NCBI GenBank assembly: GCA_964396225.1
Contig: CAYNEL010000011.1
Location: 1-22,498 of the forward strand
Length of the DNA: 22,498 nt
Source: CAYNEL01 sp964396225
GTDB taxonomy: Bacteria; Patescibacteriota; Minisyncoccia; Moranbacterales; UBA1568
Reading direction: 5' to 3'
Of this stretch, positions 1-6,210 are shown piece after piece (position 1 is the first letter of the stretch; the number at the start of each line of letters is the position of its first letter). The notes under the pieces were generated by a model that was not told the DNA's origin, did not search any database, and saw only the letters and a program-made list of their open reading frames with translations. A program made the position numbers and the translations under genes.

Positions 1-1015
1 TGGTGATGCTCGCGTTGGCGGCCAGGGTGAGGGTGGTGACGCCGGAAGCGGTGAGGGCGGTGTCGGAGGAGTCGAGGGTGACCGTGTTGTTGCCGGAGTT
101 GATGGTCAGACCGGCGGAGGAGGTGTAGATGGGCGAGGTGACGGAGGCAAAGGTAGCGGCACCCGTGGTCGAAACCTTCCAGGTCGAGCCGCTCCCCACG
201 ATGTCGTTTAAGTTGCTGCCGGAAGCATTCGAGAGATTGAACTCGAGGCCGGTCTGGTCAAAAGCGCCCGAACCGGAAAGTGTGATGACCGTCCCCTTGA
301 TGGCGGCGGAAAGAGCCGTGCTGTCGGTAACGCCGAAGACTGTGCCGGTCGTCTGGGTCGAAGTGATAGTCTGATTGGCCGTGGCGGTGTTGGTAAGGAG
401 CGTGCCGCCGGTAGGGAGCGTGACGCTGGTCGTGCCGGTGGTGGTGAGCGTCACGTCGTTGGACGCGCTCGTGGTGAACGATCCGCCGAAGGAGATCGTC
501 TCACCGTTCGGGATGGTGAGCGTGCCGGTGGTATTGGTGACCGTGAGTCCGCCCACCTTCTCCGCGTTGAAGGCGTAGGGCACGGCCGTGAAACGGATGC
601 GCGGACTCATCTCTCCGTCACCGTTGAAGTTGATGCCGAGGTAGATGTTGTCGGTGTTGAAGTCCACCGAACCGGGCAGGCTGGTGTGCGTGCCAAGCGC
701 CACCGAAAAGATACCGTCGGTGACGGTCACCTGCGAGGTGCCGGAGTTCCAGGTCTCGGTCCAGAGGGTGCTCCCGCCGGAGGCGGCGGTGTAGAGCACG
801 AACGTAAAGTCGTAGCTTCCGTTGGACACGTTGGTCCCGTTGGAATTCACGACTTTACCCTGGAAGTTGATCTGGCGGTTGATGCCGGTGGCGGCGCGCG
901 TCGTCAGGTCGAGGAAGGGCAATACCGTCGAAGCGAAGACGACAAAAACGATAGCGCTGATGCGCCCTATCCGGGAGATGATTTTACTTTTGGTTTTATG
1001 GACGGATGATCGCAT
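1..1015 (-). CDS. Large secreted surface protein, N-terminal part (runs off window)
   Basis: This reading frame is open from an ATG at 1015 down to base 1, about 338 codons with no stop, so only the N-terminal part is present. Residues 1-19 are basic, and a hydrophobic stretch follows at about 20-38 (signal peptide or anchor). Next comes a block starting NRQINFQGKVVN with Y-D-F-T-F and LWTETWN motifs, ending near PYAFNAEKVGG. The rest is Thr/Ser/Gly-rich repeats (TTTGTTSVTLPTGGT and similar) of the kind seen in long fibre-like proteins. From memory, this N-terminal block is common at the start of very long surface proteins in Candidate Phyla Radiation genomes; no enzymatic function is visible. 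The start is supported by a GAGGGGG ribosome site 3 nt upstream and by a TATACT promoter element. The real length cannot be judged here. Confidence 0.85.
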   Translation of the reverse strand, partial: MRSSVHKTKSKIISRIGRISAIVFVVFASTVLPFLDLTTRAATGINRQINFQGKVVNSNGTNVSNGSYDFTFVLYTAASGGSTLWTETWNSGTSQVTVTDGIFSVALGTHTSLPGSVDFNTDNIYLGINFNGDGEMSPRIRFTAVPYAFNAEKVGGLTVTNTTGTLTIPNGETISFGGSFTTSASNDVTLTTTGTTSVTLPTGGTLLTNTATANQTITSTQTTGTVFGVTDSTALSAAIKGTVITLSGSGAFDQTGLEFNLSNASGSNLNDIVGSGSTWKVSTTGAATFASVTSPIYTSSAGLTINSGNNTVTLDSSDTALTASGVTTLTLAANASIT

Positions 1016-1064
1016 ATTCCCCCTCGGATTGCCCTCCGATTTTCCGATAGATTTATTTTTGCAA

Positions 1065-1096
1065 CGCAAAGAAACAAGGCCCCTCACCCGTTGGGG
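1065..1096 (-). promoter_or_regulatory. Leader hairpin with U-rich tail before the large surface protein
   Basis: Between the promoter (1110-1115) and the start codon (1015), the minus strand carries CCCC, a 9-nt loop and GGGG, followed by CCTTGTTTCTTTG. The stem is short, so it is a weak terminator at best. It is listed because two other surface-protein leaders (4927-4956 and 6104-6130) have the same order: hairpin, then T(3-4)CT(3-4)G, then an A-rich stretch, then ATG. Confidence 0.3.
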
Positions 1097-1109
1097 TCGT
1101 TGCACCTCT

Positions 1110-1115
1110 AGTATA
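1110..1115 (-). promoter_or_regulatory. Promoter -10 element (TATACT) of the large surface protein gene
   Basis: TATACT on the minus strand, about 95 nt before the ATG at 1015. The best -35 candidate (TTCCGA, 17-nt spacer) is poor and overlaps the terminator hairpin of the preceding gene. The same TATACT(AG) sequence recurs at 3763-3768 and, inside a coding region, at 2528-2533. Confidence 0.5.
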
Positions 1116-1118
1116 AAC

Positions 1119-1148
1119 CAAAAAACACCCCCTCGGAAACGGGGGTGT
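1119..1148 (-). terminator. Intrinsic terminator of the 3731-1182 operon
   Basis: A perfect 8-bp stem (ACACCCCC / GGGGGTGT) with an 8-nt loop at 1125-1148 is followed on the minus strand by TTTTTTGG. It lies 34 nt past the stop codon at 1182. Confidence 0.85.
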
Positions 1149-1181
1149 CAAGAGTGGAAAAAGGCCCTTGTCAAGAGGCTT

Positions 1182-1808
1182 TCAAGACGCTGTCCAGACG
1201 ATGGAATCAAGCATTTTTTGCCACTCCCCTTCCAGGCGGTCGTTCCAGCTCCCCGACCCGCTCCAAGCCACGTCAATCACCAGGTGTTTGTGCCGGAAAA
1301 AAGCCACCCGTTCGTAGCCATTGGCTTGCCGGTTTTCAAACCAATAGCCTGTTTTCCCCTCTTGATCAAGCGCATGCCGGAGATACTGCTTGGGGTATTT
1401 TTCCCGCAGGTTGTAGTTGGCCGAACCCTGGAAGCCCTCTGGCCGCTCCTCGACCGTAATGGCGATCTTGTGCCCGAAAGTGTCGCCGGTCATGAGGAAA
1501 ACCCGCTCTACGAAGGGGCTTTTGCCCGTCTCATGCTTCTTCTCCCGATAGGCATCGGGGTACTGAAATTCCAAGTGTTTACCGGCAAAACGTTTCCAGA
1601 CCACGGCCTCGGCGGCCGCCGTTTCGGCGGGTTTCTGGGAGGTTATCGTGCCCACGGCCGGCTGATGGAAAGACCACCAGCCATACCCCGCCAGGCAGAG
1701 TATGAGCCCGAGGAGGGTAGCCCAGAACAGCCATCGCTTCCGAGGCTTTTCCGATTGCGTTTCCGGCTGCGGCCGGGCCGCGACCGGCTGTTTTTTGAAA
1801 AAAGACAT
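1182..1808 (-). CDS. Membrane-anchored hypothetical protein (208 aa)
   Basis: I do not recognise a family. Residues 1-25 are basic and Gln/Pro-rich and should be cytoplasmic. Residues about 26-46 (LFWATLLGLILCLAGYGWW) form one membrane helix. The extracytoplasmic part (about 75-208) starts 'WKRFAGKHLEFQYPDAY', a pattern seen in small PsbP/lipoprotein-like beta domains that bind no known cofactor, and ends 'WQKMLDSIVWTAS', again reminiscent of those domains (typically 'F..iL.Tf.f'). That comparison is from memory and weak. It is the last gene of the operon starting at 3731, 48 nt after the preceding stop, and is followed by a terminator. The ATG at 1808 has no Shine-Dalgarno sequence. Confidence 0.8.
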   Translation of the reverse strand: MSFFKKQPVAARPQPETQSEKPRKRWLFWATLLGLILCLAGYGWWSFHQPAVGTITSQKPAETAAAEAVVWKRFAGKHLEFQYPDAYREKKHETGKSPFVERVFLMTGDTFGHKIAITVEERPEGFQGSANYNLREKYPKQYLRHALDQEGKTGYWFENRQANGYERVAFFRHKHLVIDVAWSGSGSWNDRLEGEWQKMLDSIVWTAS

Positions 1809-1856
1809 GGTGGTTTGGTATTTTTGATCCGGAGCGATGCCTTGGATTGAGGCAGG

Positions 1857-2489
1857 TCACTCTGAACAACCGCTCGGCGTACCAGGCAAGACGCTGTTCG
1901 CTGTCATCATATCACGCTCGATCCGACCACAGAGAATACCTTCAACGCTCCGAGGGACAGGCGGCCTTCGTCCCTCACGAGGAAACCCCATGGCGACTGT
2001 ATCGGGCAGAAGGACGGGCCGATCAGGATATTGGAGGTATTCGGCCCGAAGCGTGAGCCGCTCCGGCCAGTCCGGACCAGTTTCAAGGAAAGCTTCCAGG
2101 TATCCGTCCTGCCCGGTCCGGCCCTGTTGTTCCCAAAGGATGGCGCCGTGCCGATCGGTGACGAACAGCCGCGCGAGATGCCCGCGCATCGGTGCTTCGC
2201 CGTTGGTGAGGAGAAGCGCGATTGGCTCCCTTGCCCCTAGCCGAAGCACGGGACGCTCGACGCGGAGGGATGAATGCTGGCGTACGGCCTGAACGAACGT
2301 CTCCATCAAAGGCACGGTGGCGGTCACTGTAATGGTGTCCGAAGCGGTCAGCGACGGCCGGGGAGCGGCCGTAGCCGTGCCGTGGCAAGTGAGAAAAAAA
2401 AAGCTCAAGAAAAGCCAAAAAAGACGCCTATGCTCTCGGCGCCCTGTCCTCCCTCCGTCCACCCGATGCCCTCCGGAGGAATACCGCAT
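1857..2489 (-). CDS. Secreted hypothetical protein (210 aa)
   Basis: The function is unknown. A basic N-terminus (RRTGRREHRR) is followed by a hydrophobic segment LFWLFLSFFFLTCHG, about residues 23-37, which ends in a possible signal-peptidase site (ATAA). The mature part looks like one Ig-like beta-sandwich: a conserved-looking 'PVLRLGAREPIALLLTNGEAPMRGHLARLFVTDRHG' stretch, cut here only for description, then 'LTLRAEYLQYPDRPVLLPDTVAMGFP'. The ATG at 2489 overlaps the 3' end of the preceding gene by 62 bp. An alternative GTG at 2462 has GGAGGG 6 nt upstream and would shorten the overlap to 35 bp; both keep the signal peptide. Tight overlap argues for translational coupling with the gene at 2428-3387. 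Confidence 0.7.
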   Translation of the reverse strand: MRYSSGGHRVDGGRTGRREHRRLFWLFLSFFFLTCHGTATAAPRPSLTASDTITVTATVPLMETFVQAVRQHSSLRVERPVLRLGAREPIALLLTNGEAPMRGHLARLFVTDRHGAILWEQQGRTGQDGYLEAFLETGPDWPERLTLRAEYLQYPDRPVLLPDTVAMGFPREGRRPPVPRSVEGILCGRIERDMMTANSVLPGTPSGCSE

Positions 2490-3387
2490 ACCCGGTCACG
2501 CCCGTCGCTATCAAGACAAGAAGGGCTAGTATACCATCGGCCGGGAAAAAGTAAAGTGTCTCTTCGCGTGTTTCGAAGTCTGGTTTGCCGTCATACCGAA
2601 AAGAAATGACGACTCGGTACGGGCCAGGCAACCAAGCCGTTTCGACCGGACGGAGACGGGTGGGATAGATGCGGAAGCTCTCGGGATAGATGAGGGTCGA
2701 GTCCTCGTTGATGATACCGCGGTATGTTTCGCGGCCGAAAACGTCCCGAATGGAGACGAGACCGCGCGGCACCACGTGCACGTTGCCGGAGTTGTGGAAA
2801 CGGAGGCGGACTGCGGCCGGTAACCGCAGCCAATCCCGCTCCCACTGGTGGCTCTCGAGTCCGAGAGCGTAGCGCTCGCCGCCTTCTTTCTTGAGAAACA
2901 CGAGCGAGGCGATGAACTGGTTGACAGCCACGTTACCGGAGACGTCCGGCGCGGAGGCATCCCCCTCGTTCTGGAATAGGACCGCCCCGTAGTGGCCGCC
3001 AGGCGAGAGCGAATCCTTGTTTTCGATGACCGCCCGGACGGTCGCGGATTGTCCCGGCTCTAGGGTGAGCACGTCCTTCTCGAGGCGCATCCACTCGGAG
3101 AGGGCGTAACGCTTTTCCAACTCGTCCCGACCGCTGCCGATGAACGCCACGCCGCCGCTCTCGTCGAGCGTCCCGAAATCGATCACCGAGAGACGCAGGC
3201 TGATCGGTTCCGGCAGGATGTTGGTGACAACAAGAGGGATGTCGGCCACCGACTGGCCGGGGGCCAAGACCACTTCCTGGAATGCCGGCTCGAGTCGGAC
3301 ACCAGAGAGCTGGGCCGAAGCCGCGCTGGGGATGAAGAGGAGGGCGAGGGCCAGCGCCCAAGCCCTCCCGGAAAACGTCTGGTGCAT
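2428..3387 (-). CDS. Secreted, C-terminally anchored protein with Ig-like domains (DUF916-like)
   Basis: This 319-aa protein has a signal peptide (residues 1-25, ending SAASA|Q), two beta-rich domains and a C-terminal membrane helix (about 285-305, ILALLVLIATGVTGYAVFL) with a short basic tail. The first domain begins 'LEPAFQEVVLAPGQSV' and contains 'PGGHYGAVLF'. It resembles the DUF916/WxL-interacting or pilus-chaperone type of Ig fold, in which an N-terminal domain is followed by a second Ig domain. It probably acts on the cell surface, holding other envelope proteins. The gapped gene just upstream (3397-3731) has the same architecture (signal peptide and C-terminal helix), so the two may be paralogues or partners. 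It starts 9 nt after that gene's stop. Family assignment is from pattern memory only. Confidence 0.8.
   Translation of the reverse strand: MHQTFSGRAWALALALLFIPSAASAQLSGVRLEPAFQEVVLAPGQSVADIPLVVTNILPEPISLRLSVIDFGTLDESGGVAFIGSGRDELEKRYALSEWMRLEKDVLTLEPGQSATVRAVIENKDSLSPGGHYGAVLFQNEGDASAPDVSGNVAVNQFIASLVFLKKEGGERYALGLESHQWERDWLRLPAAVRLRFHNSGNVHVVPRGLVSIRDVFGRETYRGIINEDSTLIYPESFRIYPTRLRPVETAWLPGPYRVVISFRYDGKPDFETREETLYFFPADGILALLVLIATGVTGYAVFLRRASGGRREDRAPRA
2528..2533 (-). promoter_or_regulatory. Possible internal -10 element (TATACT)
   Basis: GGTATACTAG occurs within the C-terminal coding part of the 2428-3387 gene, 39 nt before the start codon of the next gene. It matches the -10 sequences of other genes here exactly, but no convincing -35 is present and it is constrained by coding (D-G-I-L-A), so it may be chance. 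Confidence 0.25.
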
Positions 3388-3396
3388 GGGAGGGAT

Positions 3397-3731
3397 TTAC
3401 GAGGCCTTGGGAGAGCCAGAGAACCTCTTCCAGAAATTCATGAGGGTGGACTTGAGACCGACTAGAGCGAAAGCCAGGATGACGAGCGAGCCGCCGATCA
3501 ACCTCCACGGCATCACCCAGAAGGAGACCTCCCCCTCAATGGGGACGTCNNNNNNNNNNNNNNNNNNNNNNNNNNNNNNNNNNNNNNNNNNNNNNNNNNN
3601 NNNNNNNNNNNNNNNNNNNNNNNNNNNNNNNNNNNNNNNNNNNNNNNNNCCAGGGCCGGGACGGGGATGAGAAGCCAGGCTCCGAGAAGGAGGATGGGGA
3701 GGAAACGAAAAACGGCCGGGGCCGGAAGCAT
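3397..3731 (-). CDS. Secreted membrane-anchored protein interrupted by an assembly gap
   Basis: Two ends of what is probably one gene flank the N run. Before it (3731-3650) lies an ATG with a signal peptide (27 codons: MLPAPAVFRFLPILLLGAWL, then LIPVPAL). After it (3549-3397) lies 'DVPIEGEVSFWVMPWRLIGG', a membrane helix (SLVILAFALVGL) and a basic tail ending at TAA. The two ends are out of frame if the gap is taken as 100 bases, but N runs of exactly 100 usually stand for an unknown length. A true length of 3n+2 would join them. The ends match the layout of the next gene (2428-3387). The gene is first in its operon and follows an extended -10 promoter at 3763-3768. Confidence 0.65.
3550..3649. 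other. Assembly gap (exactly 100 N)
   Basis: The run is exactly 100 N, the conventional placeholder for a scaffold gap of unknown size. It lies inside the 3397-3731 gene. Flanking surface-protein genes are repeat-like, which is a likely cause of the break. Confidence 0.95.
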
Positions 3732-3762
3732 AACGCGGATTTGTGTCTTGGACAGTGCTTCT

Positions 3763-3768
3763 AGTATA
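3763..3768 (-). promoter_or_regulatory. Extended -10 promoter (TGC-TATACT) of the 3731-1182 operon
   Basis: The minus strand reads ATGCTATACTAGAAG: a TATACT -10 box with the TGn extension. Transcription would start about 26 nt before the ATG at 3731. A TTGACG lies 21 nt upstream of the -10, too far for a standard -35, so the extended -10 probably carries the promoter. Confidence 0.6.
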
Positions 3769-3792
3769 GCATTCTTTGCGTGTTCCGGCCGT

Positions 3793-3817
3793 CAAAAAAC
3801 CCGTCCGCGGGACGGGT
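3793..3817 (-). terminator. Intrinsic terminator after the 3849-4898 surface protein gene
   Basis: A perfect 8-bp stem (ACCCGTCC / GGACGGGT) with a 3-nt loop at 3799-3817 is followed on the minus strand by TTTTTTGAC. It lies 31 nt past the stop codon at 3849. Confidence 0.85.
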
Positions 3818-3848
3818 GGCACGTGTCAGGGTGCGTGGACCGGCGCTC

Positions 3849-4898
3849 TCAGAAACGGCCGGCGGCCACCACGGTGAGGGTGTCGGTATAGTCCCCTGCC
3901 GCGGCCTGGATGGCGCTCACCTTGGCCCGCTCGGTCAGGGTGAGGACATCGCCGTCAGTAGTGCCGTCGGAAGCGGCGATCGGCTGGAAAGTGCTCGAGA
4001 GGGTGCCGCCCGAAGTCGAGTTGGTACCGTTGTACTCAGCACCGTAACCGGAAGCCTGAGTGACGGTGCCGGTGCCGGTGCCGGAATCAGTCGTGATGTC
4101 CACATCGAGGACATAGCCCGTATTAGAAGCCAGATCGGTCGGCGAGTTGTCGACAGAGCCGGCGGTATTGATGGTGGAGCTGGCTGTGGCCGAAGTGAGG
4201 CCGGCGTTTAGGCTCTTCACCCAGGCGATCCAGCCGTCTTGGGCATTGGTCCCGATCGTCACTGTCCGGCCAGAAGTCGAGATGACCGAACTCGAAGACA
4301 GGTCGCTCGAAAAGGAGTCTGTGTTGCCGGAAAGGGCGAAGTTGAGGAGGGCCGGCACGGTGGCCGAGACCACGATCTGGTCGTCGGAGACCACGGCCGT
4401 GGCGTAGGTGGTGCTGTCGATGGTCGACGCGCCACCGGTACGAGTGGTGATGGTGCCGGTCTTGTCACTGCCGGACGTCCCGGTGGTGAGGGTGCTGGAC
4501 GAGGCGAAGTTGAAGCAGTAGAGGGTGCCGGTGGAAAGGTCGCTCGAAGGGAAGGTGACCGTCTGGCTGGAAACGGCGGTGGCGGTGCCGATACCCGCCC
4601 AAGCCGTCGCCCCGGAAGGCAGGTTGGAAGTGGTGACAGTCCAGTTGCTGGCGGTGCCGTTAACAGTGAAACCCGTCGGAAACGTCACCTGGACGTCGGC
4701 TTCGGTGCTACTCGTCGAAGGATTGGCACAGATGAGGCCGCCGGTAGTGGTGGACGCCTTCATCCGATCGAGGCGGACGTAGGCCTGGTTGAAGACGCCG
4801 GCCTGGGCCTGGTTGGCCATGAAAAGCGGCGCCAAAAGCCCGAGGACAAGGCTTAAGATGTTGGCGAAGGCGAGACGTTTGTGATGCTCGGCGAACAT
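3849..4898 (-). CDS. Secreted surface protein, tandem paralogue A (349 aa)
   Basis: The protein has a signal peptide (residues 1-33, ending NQAQA|G), and the mature chain is very rich in Ser, Thr, Gly and Ala. It starts 'FNQAYVRLDRMKASTTTGG' and carries two Cys, in LICANP and LYCFNF, spaced about 90 residues apart, which could form a disulfide. The C-terminal half holds a module shared with the next two genes upstream: DQIVVSATVP, FALSGNTDSF, 'TNAQDGWIAWVKSLNAGL', GYG, and the final 'DYTDTLTVVAAGRF' ending in Phe at the stop. The end resembles the last strand of spore-coat-U-like beta sandwiches, but I assign no function. It is about 80% alike to the 5037-6074 protein by eye. A TTGACT-18-TAGAAT promoter precedes it, with a terminator-like hairpin between promoter and start. 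Confidence 0.9.
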   Translation of the reverse strand: MFAEHHKRLAFANILSLVLGLLAPLFMANQAQAGVFNQAYVRLDRMKASTTTGGLICANPSTSSTEADVQVTFPTGFTVNGTASNWTVTTSNLPSGATAWAGIGTATAVSSQTVTFPSSDLSTGTLYCFNFASSSTLTTGTSGSDKTGTITTRTGGASTIDSTTYATAVVSDDQIVVSATVPALLNFALSGNTDSFSSDLSSSSVISTSGRTVTIGTNAQDGWIAWVKSLNAGLTSATASSTINTAGSVDNSPTDLASNTGYVLDVDITTDSGTGTGTVTQASGYGAEYNGTNSTSGGTLSSTFQPIAASDGTTDGDVLTLTERAKVSAIQAAAGDYTDTLTVVAAGRF

Positions 4899-4926
4899 AT
4901 TTGTGTTTTATGCCCGCGGACGGGGC

Positions 4927-4956
4927 AAAAGAAAATCCCAGGGGGACACCCTGGAA
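4927..4956 (-). promoter_or_regulatory. Terminator-like hairpin in the leader of surface paralogue A
   Basis: An 8-bp stem (TTCCAGGG / CCCTGGGA, one G-U pair) with a 5-nt loop at 4936-4956 is followed on the minus strand by TTTTCTTTTG. It lies between the promoter (4993-5022) and the ATG at 4898. It could end transcripts of the upstream paralogue, which has no other terminator, or attenuate this gene. Confidence 0.55.
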
Positions 4957-4992
4957 CCACGGAATGGGAACTGTCCCTTCCGTTTCATATCA

Positions 4993-5022
4993 ATTCTAGC
5001 ACGAAAAGGTGCTTCGAGTCAA
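4993..5022 (-). promoter_or_regulatory. Promoter of surface paralogue A (TTGACT-18-TAGAAT)
   Basis: The -35 TTGACT is at 5017-5022 and the -10 TAGAAT at 4993-4998, preceded by TGC (extended -10), with an 18-nt spacer. The leader would be about 90 nt. Confidence 0.75.
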
Positions 5023-5036
5023 ACCGCTTCCCTGCC

Positions 5037-6074
5037 TTAGAAGCGGCCGGCGGCCACCACAGTGAGGGTGTCGGTATAATCGGTCGCGGCGGCCTGCGTC
5101 CCCGTCACTTTGGCCCGCTCGATCAGAGTGAGCACGTCGCCGTCGGTGGTACCGCTCGAGGCGGCGATTGGTTGGAAGTTGGTTGAGAGGGTGCCGCCCT
5201 GGGTGGCGTCGACACCATCATATTCGGCACCATAGCCTGCGGCCTGGGTGACCGTGCCGGTGCCGGCGCCGTCTGTGGTGATATCCACGTCGAGATAATA
5301 ACCAGTCACGGAATCAAGGTCGGAAGGCGAGTCGTCCACCGAACCGGAACTGGGGATGGTCGTGCCGGCGATAGTCGAACTCAAAGCGGCATTGGCGCTC
5401 TTCACCCAGGCGATCCAGCCATCCTGGGCGTTGGTGGTGATGGTCGCCGTCCGGCCGGAGGTCGAAGTAATGGAGCTCGAGGACAGGTTACCCGTAAAGG
5501 AATCAGTATTGCCGGAAAGAGCGAACGAGAAGAGCGGCGGTACTGTGGCCGAGACGACGATCTGATCGTCGGAAACGATGGAAAGGGCGTAGGTCGTGGT
5601 ATCGATGGTGGCCGGTCCAGAAGTCCGGGTGGTAATGGTACCGGTCTTGTCATTGCCGGCGGTGCTGTTGGTCAGGGTGCTGGACGAGGCAAAGTTGAAG
5701 CAGTAGAGGGTGCCCGTGGAGAGGTCGCCTGATGGGAAGGTGACCGTCTGGCCGGAAACGGCCGTGGCGGTGGCAATGCTCGGCCAGGCCGTCGCCCCGG
5801 AAGGCAGGTTAGAGGTAGTGACGGTCCAGTTGCTGGCAGTGGTGTTGACCGTGAAACCAGTGGGGAAAGCCACCTGGACATCGGCTTCGGTACCGGTGGT
5901 AGCCGGATTGGCGCAAACTAAGCCGCCGGTCGTGGTAGAAGCTTTCAGCCGGTCGAGACGGATGTAGGCTTGGTTGAAGATGGCCTGGGCGCGGCCGGCG
6001 AAAAAGAACGGCGCGGCCATGATGACGAGCAGGCTCAGGATATTGCCCAGACTGACGACGCGCATCACACGCAT
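5037..6074 (-). CDS. Secreted surface protein, tandem paralogue B (345 aa)
   Basis: The protein has a signal peptide (about 1-31, ending GRAQA|I), then 'FNQAYIRLDRLKASTTTGG' and the same order of motifs as paralogue A: VCANP and LYCFNF cysteines, DQIVVSATVP, FALSGNTDSF, 'TNAQDGWIAWVKSANAAL', GYG and a terminal 'DYTDTLTVVAAGRF'. Differences are mainly substitutions within Ser/Thr-rich loops, and identity stays high at the DNA level in long stretches, pointing to a fairly recent duplication or gene conversion. The ATG at 6074 has no Shine-Dalgarno sequence; an in-frame ATG lies three codons later. A textbook promoter (TTGACG-17-TATAAT) precedes it. No enzyme motif is present; a structural or adhesive role is an inference. 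Confidence 0.9.
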   Translation of the reverse strand: MRVMRVVSLGNILSLLVIMAAPFFFAGRAQAIFNQAYIRLDRLKASTTTGGLVCANPATTGTEADVQVAFPTGFTVNTTASNWTVTTSNLPSGATAWPSIATATAVSGQTVTFPSGDLSTGTLYCFNFASSSTLTNSTAGNDKTGTITTRTSGPATIDTTTYALSIVSDDQIVVSATVPPLFSFALSGNTDSFTGNLSSSSITSTSGRTATITTNAQDGWIAWVKSANAALSSTIAGTTIPSSGSVDDSPSDLDSVTGYYLDVDITTDGAGTGTVTQAAGYGAEYDGVDATQGGTLSTNFQPIAASSGTTDGDVLTLIERAKVTGTQAAATDYTDTLTVVAAGRF

Positions 6075-6103
6075 ACTCGGGTATTATTTGTTTTTTGTTT
6101 TCT

Positions 6104-6130
6104 ACAAAGAAAGGAGTCACGAGAACTCCT
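6104..6130 (-). promoter_or_regulatory. Leader hairpin of surface paralogue B
   Basis: A 6-bp stem (AGGAGT / ACTCCT) with a 7-nt loop is followed on the minus strand by TTTCTTTG. It lies between the promoter (6150-6178) and the ATG at 6074. It is weaker than the hairpin of paralogue A, but its place and the U-rich tail match. Confidence 0.4.
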
Positions 6131-6149
6131 GTCCCCTACTGATAATGCC

Positions 6150-6178
6150 ATTATAGCATTTCGGGAAGAGGCCGTCAA
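6150..6178 (-). promoter_or_regulatory. Strong promoter of surface paralogue B (TTGACG-17-TATAAT)
   Basis: The -35 TTGACG is at 6173-6178 and the consensus -10 TATAAT at 6150-6155, with a 17-nt spacer and a TGC extension. This is the best match to consensus among the protein-gene promoters in the window and suggests high expression. Confidence 0.85.
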
Positions 6179-6210
6179 AGGATCTGTCAAGCACACCAGC
6201 CTTTCTCCGT

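Noticed and set aside
129..1009. Several plus-strand frames rich in Val
   Set aside because: They are the complement of Thr/Ser-rich codons of the large surface protein on the minus strand.
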